The notes: generated by a model from the sequence alone, not told the origin. DNA of 27,613 bases from Gnetum montanum (GCA_015680685.1 MNCI01018962.1:1-27613), one strand, 5' to 3'. Positions 1-11,117 are shown, counted from the stretch's first letter. Numbers and translations: made by a program.

Positions 1-480
1 TTGACACATCCCCATCAATGTAGTGTGATGAATCAATGTAATGCCGTTGATATAAGATAAAAAATTTATGAAGACATGTGATACTTGGCTTATTTTCACC
101 ATTTTCTCAATGCTCTAAAAGAGTTTTTGCAATTTTTTAGAGTCCTATGATGTTTTCAGTGCCATAACTTCCAAATTTTTTACCTAATTTTGTACATTTT
201 TTCCCTTGAGATACCAAAGGTACACTTTACATTATGGGAGCCTCAAACCTTAGGTTTTTTAAGAAAATTTTCAAGAATTTTTCTAACTTTCCATGGATAA
301 AATATCAAAATAATAATAATAAAGAGTTAATATCAAGACATAAACTTCATTACATGGAAAGAAAATAATAATAAAATAATATCACAAGCCTACAAACCTG
401 AAATAAAATCTTAACAATAAAGTCCTAATGTCTGTGGAATCAACATAACATACTTTAACAAAGGAACATATCCAAAATGA
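1..480. other. AT-rich non-coding stretch, no gene seen
   Basis: No convincing reading frame, RNA gene or terminal repeat is visible. The first 60 bases carry repeated CATCAATG/AATCAATG words followed by an AT-rich run. They loosely resemble the U3 part of the LTR at 12882, so this could be the tail of a related LTR feeding the gag-like gene downstream. That link is weak. A short ATA/AAT microsatellite lies near 308-322. Confidence 0.4.
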
Positions 481-513
481 ACAAAGGCTAAGCCTAAGAA
501 CTAATCATGGGTT

Positions 514-1560
514 ATGTTTGTAATCTCAAATGACACCCAAGAGAGAACCACAAGAGGAAGGACTATCATAGCCCAGGGAGAAGTGACCCTAAGGAGGAAG
601 GGGCTAATACAACCCCAAGAGCAAGTAATTGAGGTTACATGTGCTACTAGGCCTCTTTGGAAGAAGCTTGAGGTGGAATCTACTAGGCAGTTTGTTACTA
701 TAGAAATAGACCAATCCAAGAAAGATGAGGTTTTAAGACCAAGAATAAACTTAGAGGTCATAGTAATTGAAGCCTACCTAGAGAGGCTCCAAATCAAGGA
801 GGTCTAAAGTTTGATCCTATATGAGTTAAAATTTGGACCATTCTTGGAGTTGACACCAAAAGAGATTAGGACAAAGTTGCAAGGGTCTCCTTTATGGTCC
901 ATTCTCTTCAATAATGGGGAATGACACATGAGGGAAACCTACGTATTTTGGAACAATTGACAAAGAGATGCATCTATAAAGATTAAGGATATCACCATCT
1001 TCTACTTAGTTGATGCCATTGTAGAAGCCCTTGATTTTCCCAACACTAGAGTAAAGCTTACACAGATCTTAATGTAGGTAGACCTTGAAGTAAAGAAAGA
1101 ATAAATCTAGCAGTGCTATGGGGTGAAGCATGAGTGTGATGTTTTAAAGAAGGTGAAAAAAGTCTACTTCAAGATTATGGACTATCACCTTAATCCAACA
1201 GTAAGGTCAAGTAAGGTGATAGCCTTTTTGACTAGGGCATATGTGGCTCAAAGTAGAAAATTCCTCATTAACCTACCTTAGCTCATCTTCCTTGAAATAG
1301 AAAAGCATTTCAAGGAAAATAAGAAGGATAGGAAGACACTCCCATTTCCCTTATTAATTACAAAATTATGCAAAAGGGAAGGAATAGGCTACTATTCCAA
1401 TGATGTGATCTATTGCAATTCTACCACATCATGATAGAAGATGATGAAAGACAAGATTATTGCAAAGCTCAAGAAGAGGAGTAGCCATAACCACCATTAC
1501 CTGTTGTCCCAAAAAAATACCAAAGATGATTGTAGCTTTTAAGCACCTTAGAAAACTTCA
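514..1560 (+). pseudogene. Decayed gag-like gene, N-terminal part (plant transposon capsid-like domain)
   Basis: An open stretch of 97 codons starts at 514 (MFVISNDTQER). The same plus-strand protein can be followed, with stops and shifts, to about 1560. Readable pieces include DASIKIKDITIFYLVDAIVE (about 970-1027), a K-rich helix, and RKTLPFPLLITKLCKREGIG (about 1331-1390). The order YLVDAIVEAL, then a charged helix, then LPFPLLITKLC resembles the 'putative plant transposon protein' domain of gag-only plant retroelements. This is my recollection of the family and was not searched. Several stops are TAG where Gln fits the context. It is broken and cannot make a full protein. It could instead be the gag of an ordinary LTR element whose pol is missing here. 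Confidence 0.45.
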
Positions 1561-2676
1561 TAAGTAATAGCTATAGCAACAACAAGGTTTCAAAGGTGAT
1601 GAGAAATCATTCATCTACTGTCCAANGCACAAAGAAACTAGGAACCTGTTAGATCCAATCCAAGTATCATAGAGATCACAGTGTCCATTTTCGATAAAGC
1701 ATTTTTCAAAATTTCAGGGAATGCGATAGTCTTCTCTGTCATGTTGGATGAAGGAGAAGGAGTAATGGTCCTAGTCATGCCACACAAGGGCTAGGAGATA
1801 GTGACAAGGTGATAGTGGATAGAGTTGTAGAAGTTCTTAATGCTTCTACTACATCAGTGCTAGACATTTCTGCCATGATAGACATCCATGCATCAACATG
1901 AGTAAGAAGTGGTTAAATGTGAGTGCTACCGAACATAAAGAAGTAGTGGAATGACTAGTGGGAGCCAAGAAACAACTTCTAAAGAACTTCGATCTTTCAA
2001 ATGATATCATAGCCAACTAATTATAAATTTTAGAGACAAGAGGTAAGTTGCTAATTTCTAATGTGAAACTTAAGGAGGCCACTGCAACCAACTTATGGTT
2101 GACCATCAAAGTTGTGGAATTGCGAGTGCATCTCTCTAATCTTGCCATTCTTTGGCCTAAGCTAACACAAGATGAAGCTTTTTAATAGCTTTAACAAAAG
2201 TATTATGATGCTGAGAATGCTAAGGAAATGACAATCTTCGATGAGTTCATATTTGATGAGTGGCGAGGTACCCCTACACTCAACCATACAAAATGAGCGT
2301 AGCACGCGTGATTCGGTCGAACTCCATAGACTAAATGCCTAAACGCCACAAGGAACACTTGGGGTTAATTGTTCGTTGTCTTCCTAGACTTACTTGTTGT
2401 TGTCACGGTGTATGGTTAAGTAAGTTCGAGGTATATGATTTTTTTGGTATTTTACGGTTTATCTCCTATGCTAACGGTGAAGGGTTGAGAAACTAAAACT
2501 AATTCTAACTACAACACTAAAACCTAGCATCAGCATCCATTCCCACTTGCCGTACACACCCTGAACTGTGCAACTGTGGCTACCAAACGCTAATCGTTAC
2601 TGGGATTAGCACACGTAACGCACGTGCTCGAAGCAGTCGTACTGAGGCACTTAACTAACCTAAGTGTGACAAGCAA

Positions 2677-2856
2677 CCGATTCCTTGACTAGTTGTACAC
2701 ATCCGTAGATGCTCGTAATCAAGTCGTACTTGTCCCACGTTCTAGGAGGAAAGGGTGAGAGAATCTAATCGCGATGAGTAGCCGATTCCTTGGCTAGCCG
2801 TACACGTTCGTTAATGCTCGTAACCAAGTCATACTCATGCTATGTTACTAGGAAAG
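2677..2856. repeat. Two-copy tandem repeat inside the solo LTR, period 105 bp
   Basis: CCGATTCCTTG at 2677 and again at 2782 begin two diverged copies of about 75-80 bp. They share GATTCCTTG.CTAG, GTACAC, ATGCTCGTAA, CAAGTC and CTAGGA in the same order, about 105 bp apart. Confidence 0.7.
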
Positions 2857-3089
2857 CAGTAAATAACATTAATTAAACCTATCCATGCACTGCAAGGTTT
2901 ATCCACAAAGCTCTTCTTTATTACCGTACACAACTTGCGTTCAGGTACAAAGTTGCTCGAATAAAGAACCGTTCACTTGGGGGACTCCTATTGCGGGCAC
3001 ATGGAAAATATTCTATCTTTGGGGTGATCAATTCGCCAGAGCTTCGCTACTTTATGCCTAGGATGTCAAATGAGGGGAGTGCCGCCTCT

Positions 3090-3154
3090 TATTTATAGAT
3101 ATGGCAGCGGACTGCGATATCGCGTACGCAATATCACAGGGGATGCGATATCGC
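3090..3154 (-). promoter_or_regulatory. LTR promoter: TATA box with two GCGATATCGC palindromes upstream
   Basis: Read on the minus strand, CTATAAATA lies at 3098-3090 and is followed by a GC-rich leader. Immediately upstream are two perfect 10-bp palindromes GCGATATCGC, at 3114-3123 and 3145-3154, with a degenerate GCAATATCAC between them. The spacing (about 16 and 47 bp upstream) suits enhancer or silencer binding sites in a U3 region. The binding function is inferred. Confidence 0.5.
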
Positions 3155-4406
3155 GGCTTGTGCAATCCGCGTCTTATCAATATCAAAGTAATGACAAAAA
3201 ACACTAACAAGGACTTGGTACAAGTTTGTAAGGAGAATTTAGTCCTTACTAGATATAACCATCACCAATGGAATGTTGAGCAACAAAAGAACCAAATGAT
3301 TGAATATATCTAGCAGTAGTAGAAGCATCTTGCCAAGAAAAACTTTGATTTGAGGAGGTTGGCTATTAAAAATTAGAATCTCTCAATGAAGAAGGTCTAT
3401 GCCCTTTGCTAGACGACTATAAGTGAGTTTATTACTTGGATTACAAATGAGGCCCTAACATTTAAAAAGTGAAGAATCATTACAAGGACCAAGTTGGACT
3501 ACTCAAAGAGGTTAATGAAAAAGAAATTAAATTGGCCAAGGTGAAGGTGAACAAGGCTATCCAACAACTCTAGCAAAGAGACAATGCATGATAGCCAAAA
3601 TCCTCTTGAAGGAGTTGAGATCAAAGAAATGATAGAGTACATAGAGCTTACCAACCTTTGTTATGCAAACTTGACAATGTTGACAATAGGGAGTCCAAGA
3701 ACTAAATTAGAAAGGTAGGTTGCCAAATCCTACCTTCTCTATGAGGTAAAGTTCAAGCTCCATAAAGATAAAAAAACAAGGTTATAAATAGCCAACATGG
3801 AGCTTGAAGTTCTTAAAGTAAATCCATAAATCAACAAACTATTGCTAAGAACCTAGCTAGGAGGATGAATGACTACCAGGAGTTGCAAAACCTTGTCAGA
3901 ATGTTCAATGTCAAATGAAAAACATTTGTATTCTAGTTCATCAATGTGAAGAAAATATTTCCTTCCTTGCCATGCCTATGGGATATCCTAGCACTGGTTA
4001 GTCTAGGTGAAGAAGCCTAGACCATATATGATCCATGGAGAAAAAAAAAGAAAGTGAAGGCACTCCTAGATGCCTTCAAGTTTTAGTAGTAGTAGCTATA
4101 GTAGCACAATTGCCTTAATCTCCATCTACACTAGGACATGATGAAGGACATCAGAGCCAAACGAGCCTCCACCTTTGGCATAGTGTAAAGACTTCATCCT
4201 ATCTCCATCCATTTAATATATTCCTACTTATTTTTGTCCAAGTGTCCAAATTTTTGTTATATAATGCACTAGTTTTTGTAATCAGTATAATATGGCACTC
4301 AAAGTCAATTAAAGTTAGTTAGTCAATAGTGTTCCATACTTTTTCAAATTTTGTAAGAAACTCAATTCCATTTTTGTTTATTTAAGGACACATTTTCAGT
4401 TACTAA

Positions 4407-5290
4407 TGCTACACTAACACATGCTCGTTGGCGTATCTTAGAATGCATTGATTTAGCCATATTATTGATGCTTCATCATATCCTCATAATGATGCGTTGA
4501 CACTGACATAGGAATTTCCTATATAAATGTGTATACCCCTCGCATTTATAACACCTTCTAGTCCTTTCCTTAGTCAAAATCTTATAGTTTCTTCTTGTAG
4601 AAGTAAAAATATTTTTCCTCTAAGTATTTGTAGCAAGGATTCAAGTGATTGTATGGTATTTTATGTGAGTGCATTTGTACTTGGACACATTTATATGAGT
4701 AGAAATAAAATTGAGATTTCTTCTATTCATTGCAGTACTTGGATTAGCATAGCTTTACTTTCTAGTACTTTACTTTACATGCAATTTACTTTCTTATTTA
4801 TTAAAGCAATTAATATTATAGTTTGTAAGTAGCATGAGTACGACAACTTCAAGTATAATATATTAACACTTGGTAATCCTAGTAGTAGATACTTGGTAAT
4901 CCAACAATGTTAGTGTAGGTTTAGGATATGTATAGAAAGTAGGAATGGATACTCTACATTAGGCTAGTTAATTAATGAAGTAGTTAATTAGATAATTAAT
5001 TTAAATATTAAATATTTATTTACTTAATCATTTAGTAATCAAAGAAAATAATAAAAAACATAAAAATACATATCTTATGTCTCAACCACACTTGACCATA
5101 CACATAGATTAACACAAGTGTTGATTAGGAAGATAACGACTAATAGTTATAAATTTTACCATCTTGTAATCTTGGACACTTAGGTAAATAAAGTTTACAA
5201 AATTAGATTAAATCATGCATACACACTACTGATTTGTATGGTTGGGTGTAAAGAATACCCACTACTCATCAATGTTGTGATTGTTATAAG
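4407..5290 (+). repeat. LTR copy (left) of a family also present at 12882-13715
   Basis: The block aligns through most of its length with 12882-13715. Shared landmarks in the same order are: ATGC..GTTG/ATTGACGC.ATC, a TATA box, ACATTTAT/GCATTTATA, TTTCTTGTAG, AAGGATT, the GTACGAC.AC.TC block, several CTTGGTAATCC words, TTTAGGATRTGTA.AGAA, TTAATTA runs, and a terminal TATGGTTGGGTGTA. The TG start at 4407 is a guess and the right edge is approximate. It could be the 3' LTR of the gag-like element to its left. Alternatively it pairs with the right copy as the LTRs of one element whose middle was invaded. I cannot decide between these. Confidence 0.6.
4520..4528 (+). promoter_or_regulatory. LTR TATA box
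   Basis: CCTATATAAATGTGTATACCC here matches GCCTATATAAAAGCATGTACCC in the right LTR copy (TATA at 12959-12967). It is conserved between two otherwise strongly diverged copies, so it is probably the element's promoter and gives plus orientation. Confidence 0.65.
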
Positions 5291-5958
5291 GGTATATGCA
5301 ATGTTAGTTTATTTTATTTATTATAAATAAGTTTGTAGAGCAGTTTTTTAGTGGGTGCATACATTGTACATTTAGGGGTATATATAGTTTTATAAAATTT
5401 TATAATATTATTTGTACTTAAATTTTGTAGGATGCCTAGCGTAGCATATTATTTGAAATGATTTTTTAATCAGGAAAGGCTACATCTGCATAGGACATGC
5501 TCCTATGATAGCAACATAGTAACTATATAGGAAGTGCAAAGTGAGTGGTGGTATTAGGTTCTATGAGTATAAATGTTTTAGAGGAAAGGAAGTGTCTTGT
5601 CAATCATATATAAGGTGGTTTTTGACTATTTGAGAAGTCAAACCTTCATTAACTTTNTTCAATCATATTTAAGGTGGTTTTTGACTATTTGAGAAGTCAA
5701 ACCTTCATTAACTTTTGTAGGCCATATGCTCTTAGCCATCTTATATATAAAATATATATAATCTAGTATAACGCTATCATTGCCTTGGCATGAAGCCTAT
5801 TTTCTTTTTTGTTTCTCTTTATTTTTTCTATCCTTCTTATTTACTTGTCTATCTTTTCTCTGCAATTACTTTCATTATTTTTTATATAATTTTTATTCAT
5901 GCTATCTTAGGGTTTTATCTAGTAGTTACTAGATATAGTAGTTTGTTGTAGACATTTT
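5291..5958. repeat. T-rich non-coding repeat tract, left part
   Basis: No gene is visible. The tract shares blocks with 12080-12400 on the far side of the copia element: GTTATAAGGGTATAT, AAGTTTGTAGAGCAG, and CATAGGACATG.TCCTA followed by AGCAACATAG and GCAAAG. Its last 50 bases (TCTAGTAGTT...AGATATAGTAGTTTG) match 11824-11871, which is part of a 183-bp tandem unit. The copia element therefore split a pre-existing tandem tract. Confidence 0.6.
5600..5715 (+). repeat. 57-bp direct duplication around an unresolved base (likely gap artefact)
   Basis: 5600-5656 and 5659-5715 are the same 57 bases with one mismatch, separated only by N at 5657 and one T. Duplicated ends on both sides of a single N are what an unmerged contig overlap produces. 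The true sequence probably has one copy. Confidence 0.8.
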
Positions 5959-7126
5959 TGAGGATCGATGAACTTAGAGGGGGGGATGAATAAGTTCCCC
6001 AAATTAAAACTTTATGAACCAAAGCACACACACAAAAGTAATGTGGTTCTCCAACTTGGGTAGTCCACACCCTGTATAATCTTCAAGCCTTGCTCCAAAG
6101 TGTTATGCCACAACACCAACCATTCAACCCTGTAAGGTCTCATCAGGCTTAGAATGTGGTTTCCAGACTTTCAAAACCTTTACAATCTTGAGGATCACTT
6201 TAGAATGTTGTGCTGCAACACCAATCACTAAATCCCATAGAATCCTAACAAGCTCAAGCAAGATGACTTTTTGCAAGAAGCACATCAATCCTACAGAGCA
6301 ACAAGTGAGAACAATTATAAGGGATAAATGAAACTTAGTTTACTAATCCTTGCACTTTGGGGTATAGCACACTTTACAATGAACAAAAGATGATACAATG
6401 AAGAGAAACAGAGATCACAATGATTGAAAAAAATGATTGTACAATGATTACACATAAGCTTACACATTTCCCAATGCATATGATGTCTTCTTATAGTTGT
6501 CATGTTTCCAAATCTATCATGAAACTCATGTAATGGCTAGCCAATGATCACTAATGGTCATGGAAGATGTCTTTTTTGTGCTTGAGATGTCTTTCTGTAT
6601 TTGCCTTCTATTCTAGGAAGATGTCTTTGTTTGGAAAGATGTCATTCTGAAATATCCATTCTAGAAAGACATCTTTGTTTGATGGAAAACATCTTTTTAA
6701 AACTAGCTTGCATTCTGTGAAGACATCTTTACCTGATGAAAGAAATTTTTATTTGAGGAAAGTTATCTACTATTTTCTGAAGATGCCTTTTCCTATGCAT
6801 CCTCCAATTCTACCAAGACATCTACTATTTCTTAGAGATGTCTTTGTTCAACCATTCTTTGCATGATGAGTTCATCGTTCCTTGTCCACAACCTTGATTG
6901 TTTGCATGCTTTAATGATGATAAATCTAATTGTCCATTTTCTTCAAATTATTTTCTTTTAAGCTTGCCTATTGTGGATGAATCCTTGAGACCATGTGGAT
7001 GACTTTCTCGTTTGATTACACTAGTGCATTCCTTGTCATCTCATCTTGGTCCTACAACCACAACAACCATACACACATCCTTTGTATCCATTTTAATGAA
7101 TTTTTTGACACACCAAAAGTTCCACA
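5959..7126 (-). repeat. 3' LTR of the copia element
   Basis: Aligns along its length with 10423-11679. Shared landmarks include AGGATC..TGAACTTAGAGGG, ATGAATAAGTTCCCCAAATT, TTCTCCAACTTGGGTAGTCC, ACAACACCAA, the AAGATGTC array, CCTATGCATCCTCCAATTCT, and GACACACCAAAAG.TCCACA. It lacks the G-rich expansion and a block of about 65 bp that the other LTR has after GTAGTCCACA. Confidence 0.85.
6560..6850. repeat. Array of AAGATGTCTT/AAGACATCTT motifs in the LTR U3
   Basis: About ten exact or one-off copies of AAGATGTC or its reverse complement GACATCTT lie within 290 bp in both orientations, often followed by TTTG. The same array recurs at about 11118-11400 in the other LTR. Clusters of palindromic repeats in the LTR upstream of the promoter are known in the Sirevirus branch of plant copia elements; assignment of this element to that branch is only an inference. 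Confidence 0.7.
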
Positions 7127-7142
7127 ATCTTCCCTTTTTTGG
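7127..7142 (-). other. Polypurine tract adjoining the 3' LTR
   Basis: The minus strand reads CCAAAAAAGGGAAGAT directly before TGTGGAAC, the start of the LTR. This is the expected position and composition for the plus-strand primer of an LTR element. A second purine run, CAAAAAGGGGGAGAG, lies about 70 bp further inside (minus strand of about 7195-7211). Multiple PPTs are reported for some plant copia lineages. Confidence 0.7.
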
Positions 7143-7211
7143 TGATGTTCAAAACTTAAGAAAATGGATTAGTGATGATACAAATATAACCATACTACTC
7201 TCCCCCTTTTT

Positions 7212-8690
7212 GAACAGTAGCAAAAAGGATAAAGTACATAAACCAGGGAAAAAGTCATTATAAAAGTGTAGTATAAAATAAGGATAATTAGCAATCATGG
7301 CAGAATAAAAAAAAAACATTTAGCAAGAAACAATATCAATTAAAAAGCATACATATTTCAACACTAAGTTCCATGAGGATTTTCCCCCAATTTATCAATA
7401 ACTGATCCAAGCCTTTCCAAGTGATACTCAAAATTAAAGCTTAAAGTGAAGTATAAGCCTTGAAGATCAAGTAACCTACCTCAAATAAATCATTAGTAGT
7501 TTATAGTGCATGGTTCCTTTAATGCTCAAATATTCTCCATCCTTTTAAAAAAATTAGCAAAAGATTAGGGTATATATCTTATATGATAAGGAGAATGCAT
7601 CTTCACAATGTGAGATTAGTCATGCCATATTTTAGATTCTTAAGCTAGGAAGTACATCTCAAGGCAAACTACTCAAAGGATGTTTCAATCAAAATTGTGG
7701 ATACTTTTCCATAATAAAAATAATCATGTGCTTTCTCATATTTTTGTAAGGAATAATATCACCATTTGCATTCTTTCATAAGGATATATGTACTTCTTAC
7801 TTAAGCTTATGCTTGAATATCAAATAGGGGGCCTGCTGATACATTAAGACTTGTTGTTATATGTTCAAAGCATGAATCTACAACTAATTAAAAAAAAAAA
7901 GAACCAACAACATATAATCTGATGTTAAAGAACAAGTATAGATCAAGCAACCTATCTCATTAGAACTTGTATCTTTATATTCAACTAAAAATTTGGAAAA
8001 CATCAACATAAAGGATATGGACATCATGAAAGAAGCATGCATATTTTGTTTTTTGTGCAAGGCAATGCCACAAACACAACCATTTTTCAAAAATGAAATG
8101 ATAATCATGCCAAAGTATATCAAAAATTTAAGACTCAGCCATCCACTTAAAAGAAAAATACCTCTTGATGTCCTTATCTTGCTCATTTTGGAATATTTTG
8201 CTATTGGTGATCTTCGAGATGGTGATGGATAATGAGGAATAGGCTCCCTCTACATATGTGTTGCTTATCTTGTATTATTAATGTACAAATGTTGTAAATC
8301 ACAAATGCACTACAACTGTAGGTTAACATTAAGCTTAAATGTGGAGACTAAGATCTCCAATCAATAATATTAATAGGATTTTTCATAGACTTGTGTTATA
8401 TCATAAATAGCAAAAATATCCCAAAGGCCATGAGCTTAGAAGTAGATCATCACAATAAGTTCATATTAAACATTACAAAAACCAATAAGATAATGATCCA
8501 AAGGAAATCAAAATAAGATCTACATACATATTTTCATAGAACGAATTATGTCAAACTTAAAAATGAATTTAAGGAATGCTCTAAACAATTATTCCATCAT
8601 TTTTCAAGACAAATAATTTTGGACTTCAAATACCATATTAACTAGTAAGAAAAGAGATGGAAGCTTACCTTAGCTTACCTTGCTTATATA
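7212..8690 (-). other. Copia internal region without recognisable coding
   Basis: Between the inner purine tract and the end of gag the minus strand shows only short AT-rich open frames. The longest, about 100 codons at 7884-8186, is Phe/Leu/Met-rich and resembles no pol domain. I looked on the minus strand for the reverse transcriptase YVDD, integrase and GKT..PF-type pol motifs and saw none. This part is either untranslated spacer or pol sequence decayed or deleted beyond recognition. Confidence 0.5.
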
Positions 8691-8749
8691 GGAGAAGAGA
8701 AGATTAATGGATTTTGAGATGAGATCCCCTATCATGAAGCACCTCCTCA

Positions 8750-10367
8750 TCCTTCAATTCTCTCTCATTAGATCACATGTGTGATGTCTCTATTTGTTCA
8801 TGCTTTTTATGATAAAACCTTTGATCACTTATTGAATCATTTTCAATTCCCCACTTCTCTTCATTCTTACTAATTAGTACTTGCACAATTTCCTTACCAA
8901 AGCCTTTTTGACAAGACCAAGTGTTAAACTTGTTTTGATCATCATGAGTATAGGTAAGAGTTTTCTTACATACACAATTTTCCCAAACAAATAAAGTATT
9001 ATTCTCATGATCAAAATTATTAAACCTGACTATGCTTGAGCTTGAGATTAAACTTTTAATTGTTACTTCCTCTAAATTCCTTAGTTATTTTTCAAAAGTC
9101 TCCTCTTCTTGGACCTTGTTGCAATCCTCATTAAAAATGGTTAGTTGTTGAATATCAACTTTTATGTCTGAGATCTATTCTTTCACTTTAGCATGAATAA
9201 CATCTAGCTTAGAAAGTACTAGATTCTTTGCCTTCCTAATGAAATGATATCAATGAAAAATTTCTTTTCTAAATTCACTATACCTCTTGTTACACTTACC
9301 ATCTTGTTTAGTCATATGTGAGGAATTTTCATCTATAAGTGCCATGCATATGAGATGTGAATCTTTGTAAGAATTGCTTGCTTCTTCTTCACTTTTCTTA
9401 CCATCATACCGACTTGTATAAAAGTTGGTCTTTTTTAGTTCCTCAACATTGGTTCTATTCTTTGGCTACACATTACTCTCACTAGGACATTCGAAGGCCA
9501 TCTGGCCTCTTCCTTCACAAACCCAACATTCTATAGAATGGAAATCTAAGTTAGAATTTAAAAACTTTCTACTTCTTTCTCTACCTTTGAACAAATTGGA
9601 TCTTTTTTTTTAATGCTTCCTTGTTTCTTCTTGTTAGCAATCATTGTAGCTTCCTTAAGAGAAAGGCAATCTCATCTTCACTACCCTCATCATGTTCATT
9701 GAACTCCTTCTCCTTGGAAGTAGTCTTTAGAGAAATATGTCTTTCTTGGATTTTTCATTCACTTATGAGATTCATTTCATAAGCAATGAGAACACTTTGA
9801 AGCTTTTCAAATTTTAAGGTTGAGAACTTTTTGATCTCCTCCATCTGAACTCTAGTTGTAGAGTTCTAATAATCTTGATGATGACATCGCTTTTGGGAAA
9901 ATCTTTACCTATTCCTCTGATAGCTACAATAAGATCATTAGCTCCAGAGAAATAATCTTTTATTTTCTCACCTTCTCTCATTTTGAGTTTATCATATTCA
10001 CTTTGTAAAACTAAAAATTTTGATTGCTTAACAATAGATGTTCCTTCATAGGTAGCTTTTGAAGTTTGGCAAATTTCTTTGGTCATTTTACATCTTGCTA
10101 CTCTATTAAATTCAAATTTATTCAATGCATAATATAAAATTTTTTTTTCTTTTGAATCAAAAATAAACTTATCCTTTTCCACTTGTGTCCATTTTTTGCA
10201 AGGTTTGATGATGTTGATAAAGCTATCGATAGGTGGAGCGTAGCCTTCAAGGATTGATTACCACACTTCAAACTCCATGGATTCAAAGAATCCTTGCATT
10301 CTTACTTTTTAATAGGTAAAGTGAATCCATTGAACATGGGTGGCTTTGTATAAGATGTCCCCTCCAT
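8750..10367 (-). pseudogene. gag: Copia Gag (UBN2-type), decayed
   Basis: The start ATG is taken at 10367, about 50 bases downstream of the PBS; early frames read FNG, then a copia-like N terminus with shifts. The longest open part (10182-9814, 122 codons) carries the family core: EKKILYYALNKFEFNRVARC, then K..KEI..T...YEGTS.VK.SK, L..EY...KM.EGE.I..YFSGAND, and FPKSDVIIKIIRTL. This is the Retrotran_gag_2/UBN2 pattern of plant Ty1/copia elements. Further on, at 9531-9478, is a zinc knuckle, ECWVCEGRGQMAFECPSES, in the CX2CX4HX4C layout but with Gln in place of His, so it would bind zinc poorly if at all. After it comes a Lys/Glu-rich, coiled-coil-like tail to about 8750. Stops and frameshifts interrupt it throughout. 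Gag would have formed the particle that packages the element RNA in the cytoplasm. Confidence 0.8.
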
Positions 10368-10404
10368 TGTTCACTCTTTAAGTTAATGATGACAAAGAAG
10401 AGTA

Positions 10405-10420
10405 CCAGGTTTTAATACCA
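10405..10420 (-). other. Primer-binding site for initiator tRNA-Met, decayed
   Basis: Two bases inside the LTR end, the minus strand reads TGGTATTAAAACC. The usual plant copia PBS is TGGTATCAGAGCC. The three differences are one C-to-T and two G-to-A changes, as expected from cytosine deamination on either strand. Position and pattern together make this a confident PBS. Confidence 0.75.
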
Positions 10421-10439
10421 CTTAAGGATCATTGAACTT

Positions 10440-10490
10440 AGAGGGCAAGGGGGGGTGGGGGGGTGGGGGTTGGGGTTGTGGAGGGAGGGA
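10440..10490 (+). repeat. G-rich tract with G-quadruplex potential, private to one LTR
   Basis: A run of G blocks of 7, 7, 5, 4 and 3 separated by one or a few bases fits a G-quadruplex pattern on the plus strand (C-rich on the element's sense strand). The matching place in the other LTR has only GAGGGGGGGATG, so this tract expanded, or was misassembled, after insertion. Confidence 0.6.
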
Positions 10491-11117
10491 ATGAATAAGT
10501 TCCCCAAATTAAAATTTTATGAACCAAAGAACGTAGATAAAATTAACGTGATTCTCCAACTTGGGTAGTCCACATTTGGAGGGTAGATTGTAAGCACACC
10601 TTTGGACTTTGTTTCTTTCAAATGTCATTTGAAGGATCCATATCCTATACAATCTTCAAGCCCCACTCCGAAGTCTTATGCTACAACACCAACCACTTAA
10701 CATCACAAGGTCCCATTAGGCTTGGAATGTGGTTTTCAAGCTTCCAAAACTTTTACAATCTTGACCTCTGCTCCAAAGTGCTATGTTGCAACACCAATCA
10801 CCCAATCCCACAGGATCCTAATAACCTCAAGCAAGATGCCTTTTCACAAGAAGCACATTAACCACGTAGAGTAACAAGGGAGAAGAATTACAAGGGATGT
10901 ATGCAACTTAGTTTGTTGATACTTGCACTTTGAGATACAACAAACTTTACAATGAAGAGTAATAGAGATCATAATGATTGACAAAATGATTATACAATGA
11001 TTATAGATAAGCTTACACATTTTCCAATGCATATAATGTCTTCTTATAGTTGTCATGTTTCCAAATCCATCTTGAAGCTTTTGCAACAACTAGCCAATAG
11101 TCACTAATGATCATGAA

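Larger units (their letters stand above)
2254..3179 (-). mobile_element. Solo LTR inserted in the gag-like pseudogene
   Basis: This 926-bp block is far richer in CpG than its surroundings and interrupts coding texture. Its ends are TGATGAG and CTTATCA, near-perfect inverted termini (6 of 7). It is flanked by ATATT at 2249-2253 and ATATC at 3180-3184, a 4-of-5 match to a target-site duplication. A TATA box on the minus strand (3090-3098) sets the orientation. No internal coding sequence or second LTR is present, so it is best read as a solo LTR left by LTR-LTR recombination. The boundaries come from termini and flanks only, with no second copy for comparison. The retained CpG suggests that it is younger than its host or less methylated. 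Confidence 0.65.
1561..4160 (+). pseudogene. Decayed continuation of the gag-like gene, coiled-coil rich, split by a solo LTR
   Basis: Plus-strand coding texture continues on both sides of the solo LTR at 2254-3179. Before it, around 1900-2248, are Lys/Glu/Leu-rich helical pieces. After it, from 3185, comes an open stretch that begins inside the LTR and reads KVMTKNTNKDLVQVCKENLV onward. It is followed by Gln/Lys/Glu-rich, leucine-spaced segments to about 3950 that look like a long coiled coil. A low-complexity serine run lies near 4080-4110. No protease, reverse transcriptase or integrase motif could be read before the LTR at 4407. One unresolved base (N) is at 1626. The likely role was a structural Gag-like protein; this is inferred only from composition and position. 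Confidence 0.35.

Noticed and set aside
4527-4832. 101-codon plus-strand open frame
   Set aside because: It lies wholly inside the LTR copy 4407-5290, starts just after the TATA box, and is not preserved in the aligned right LTR copy.
6315-6503. Minus-strand open frame similar to one at 10844-11089 (both read MTTIRRH.MHW.MCKL)
   Set aside because: The similarity comes from the two being the same part of the two copia LTRs; no coding signature.
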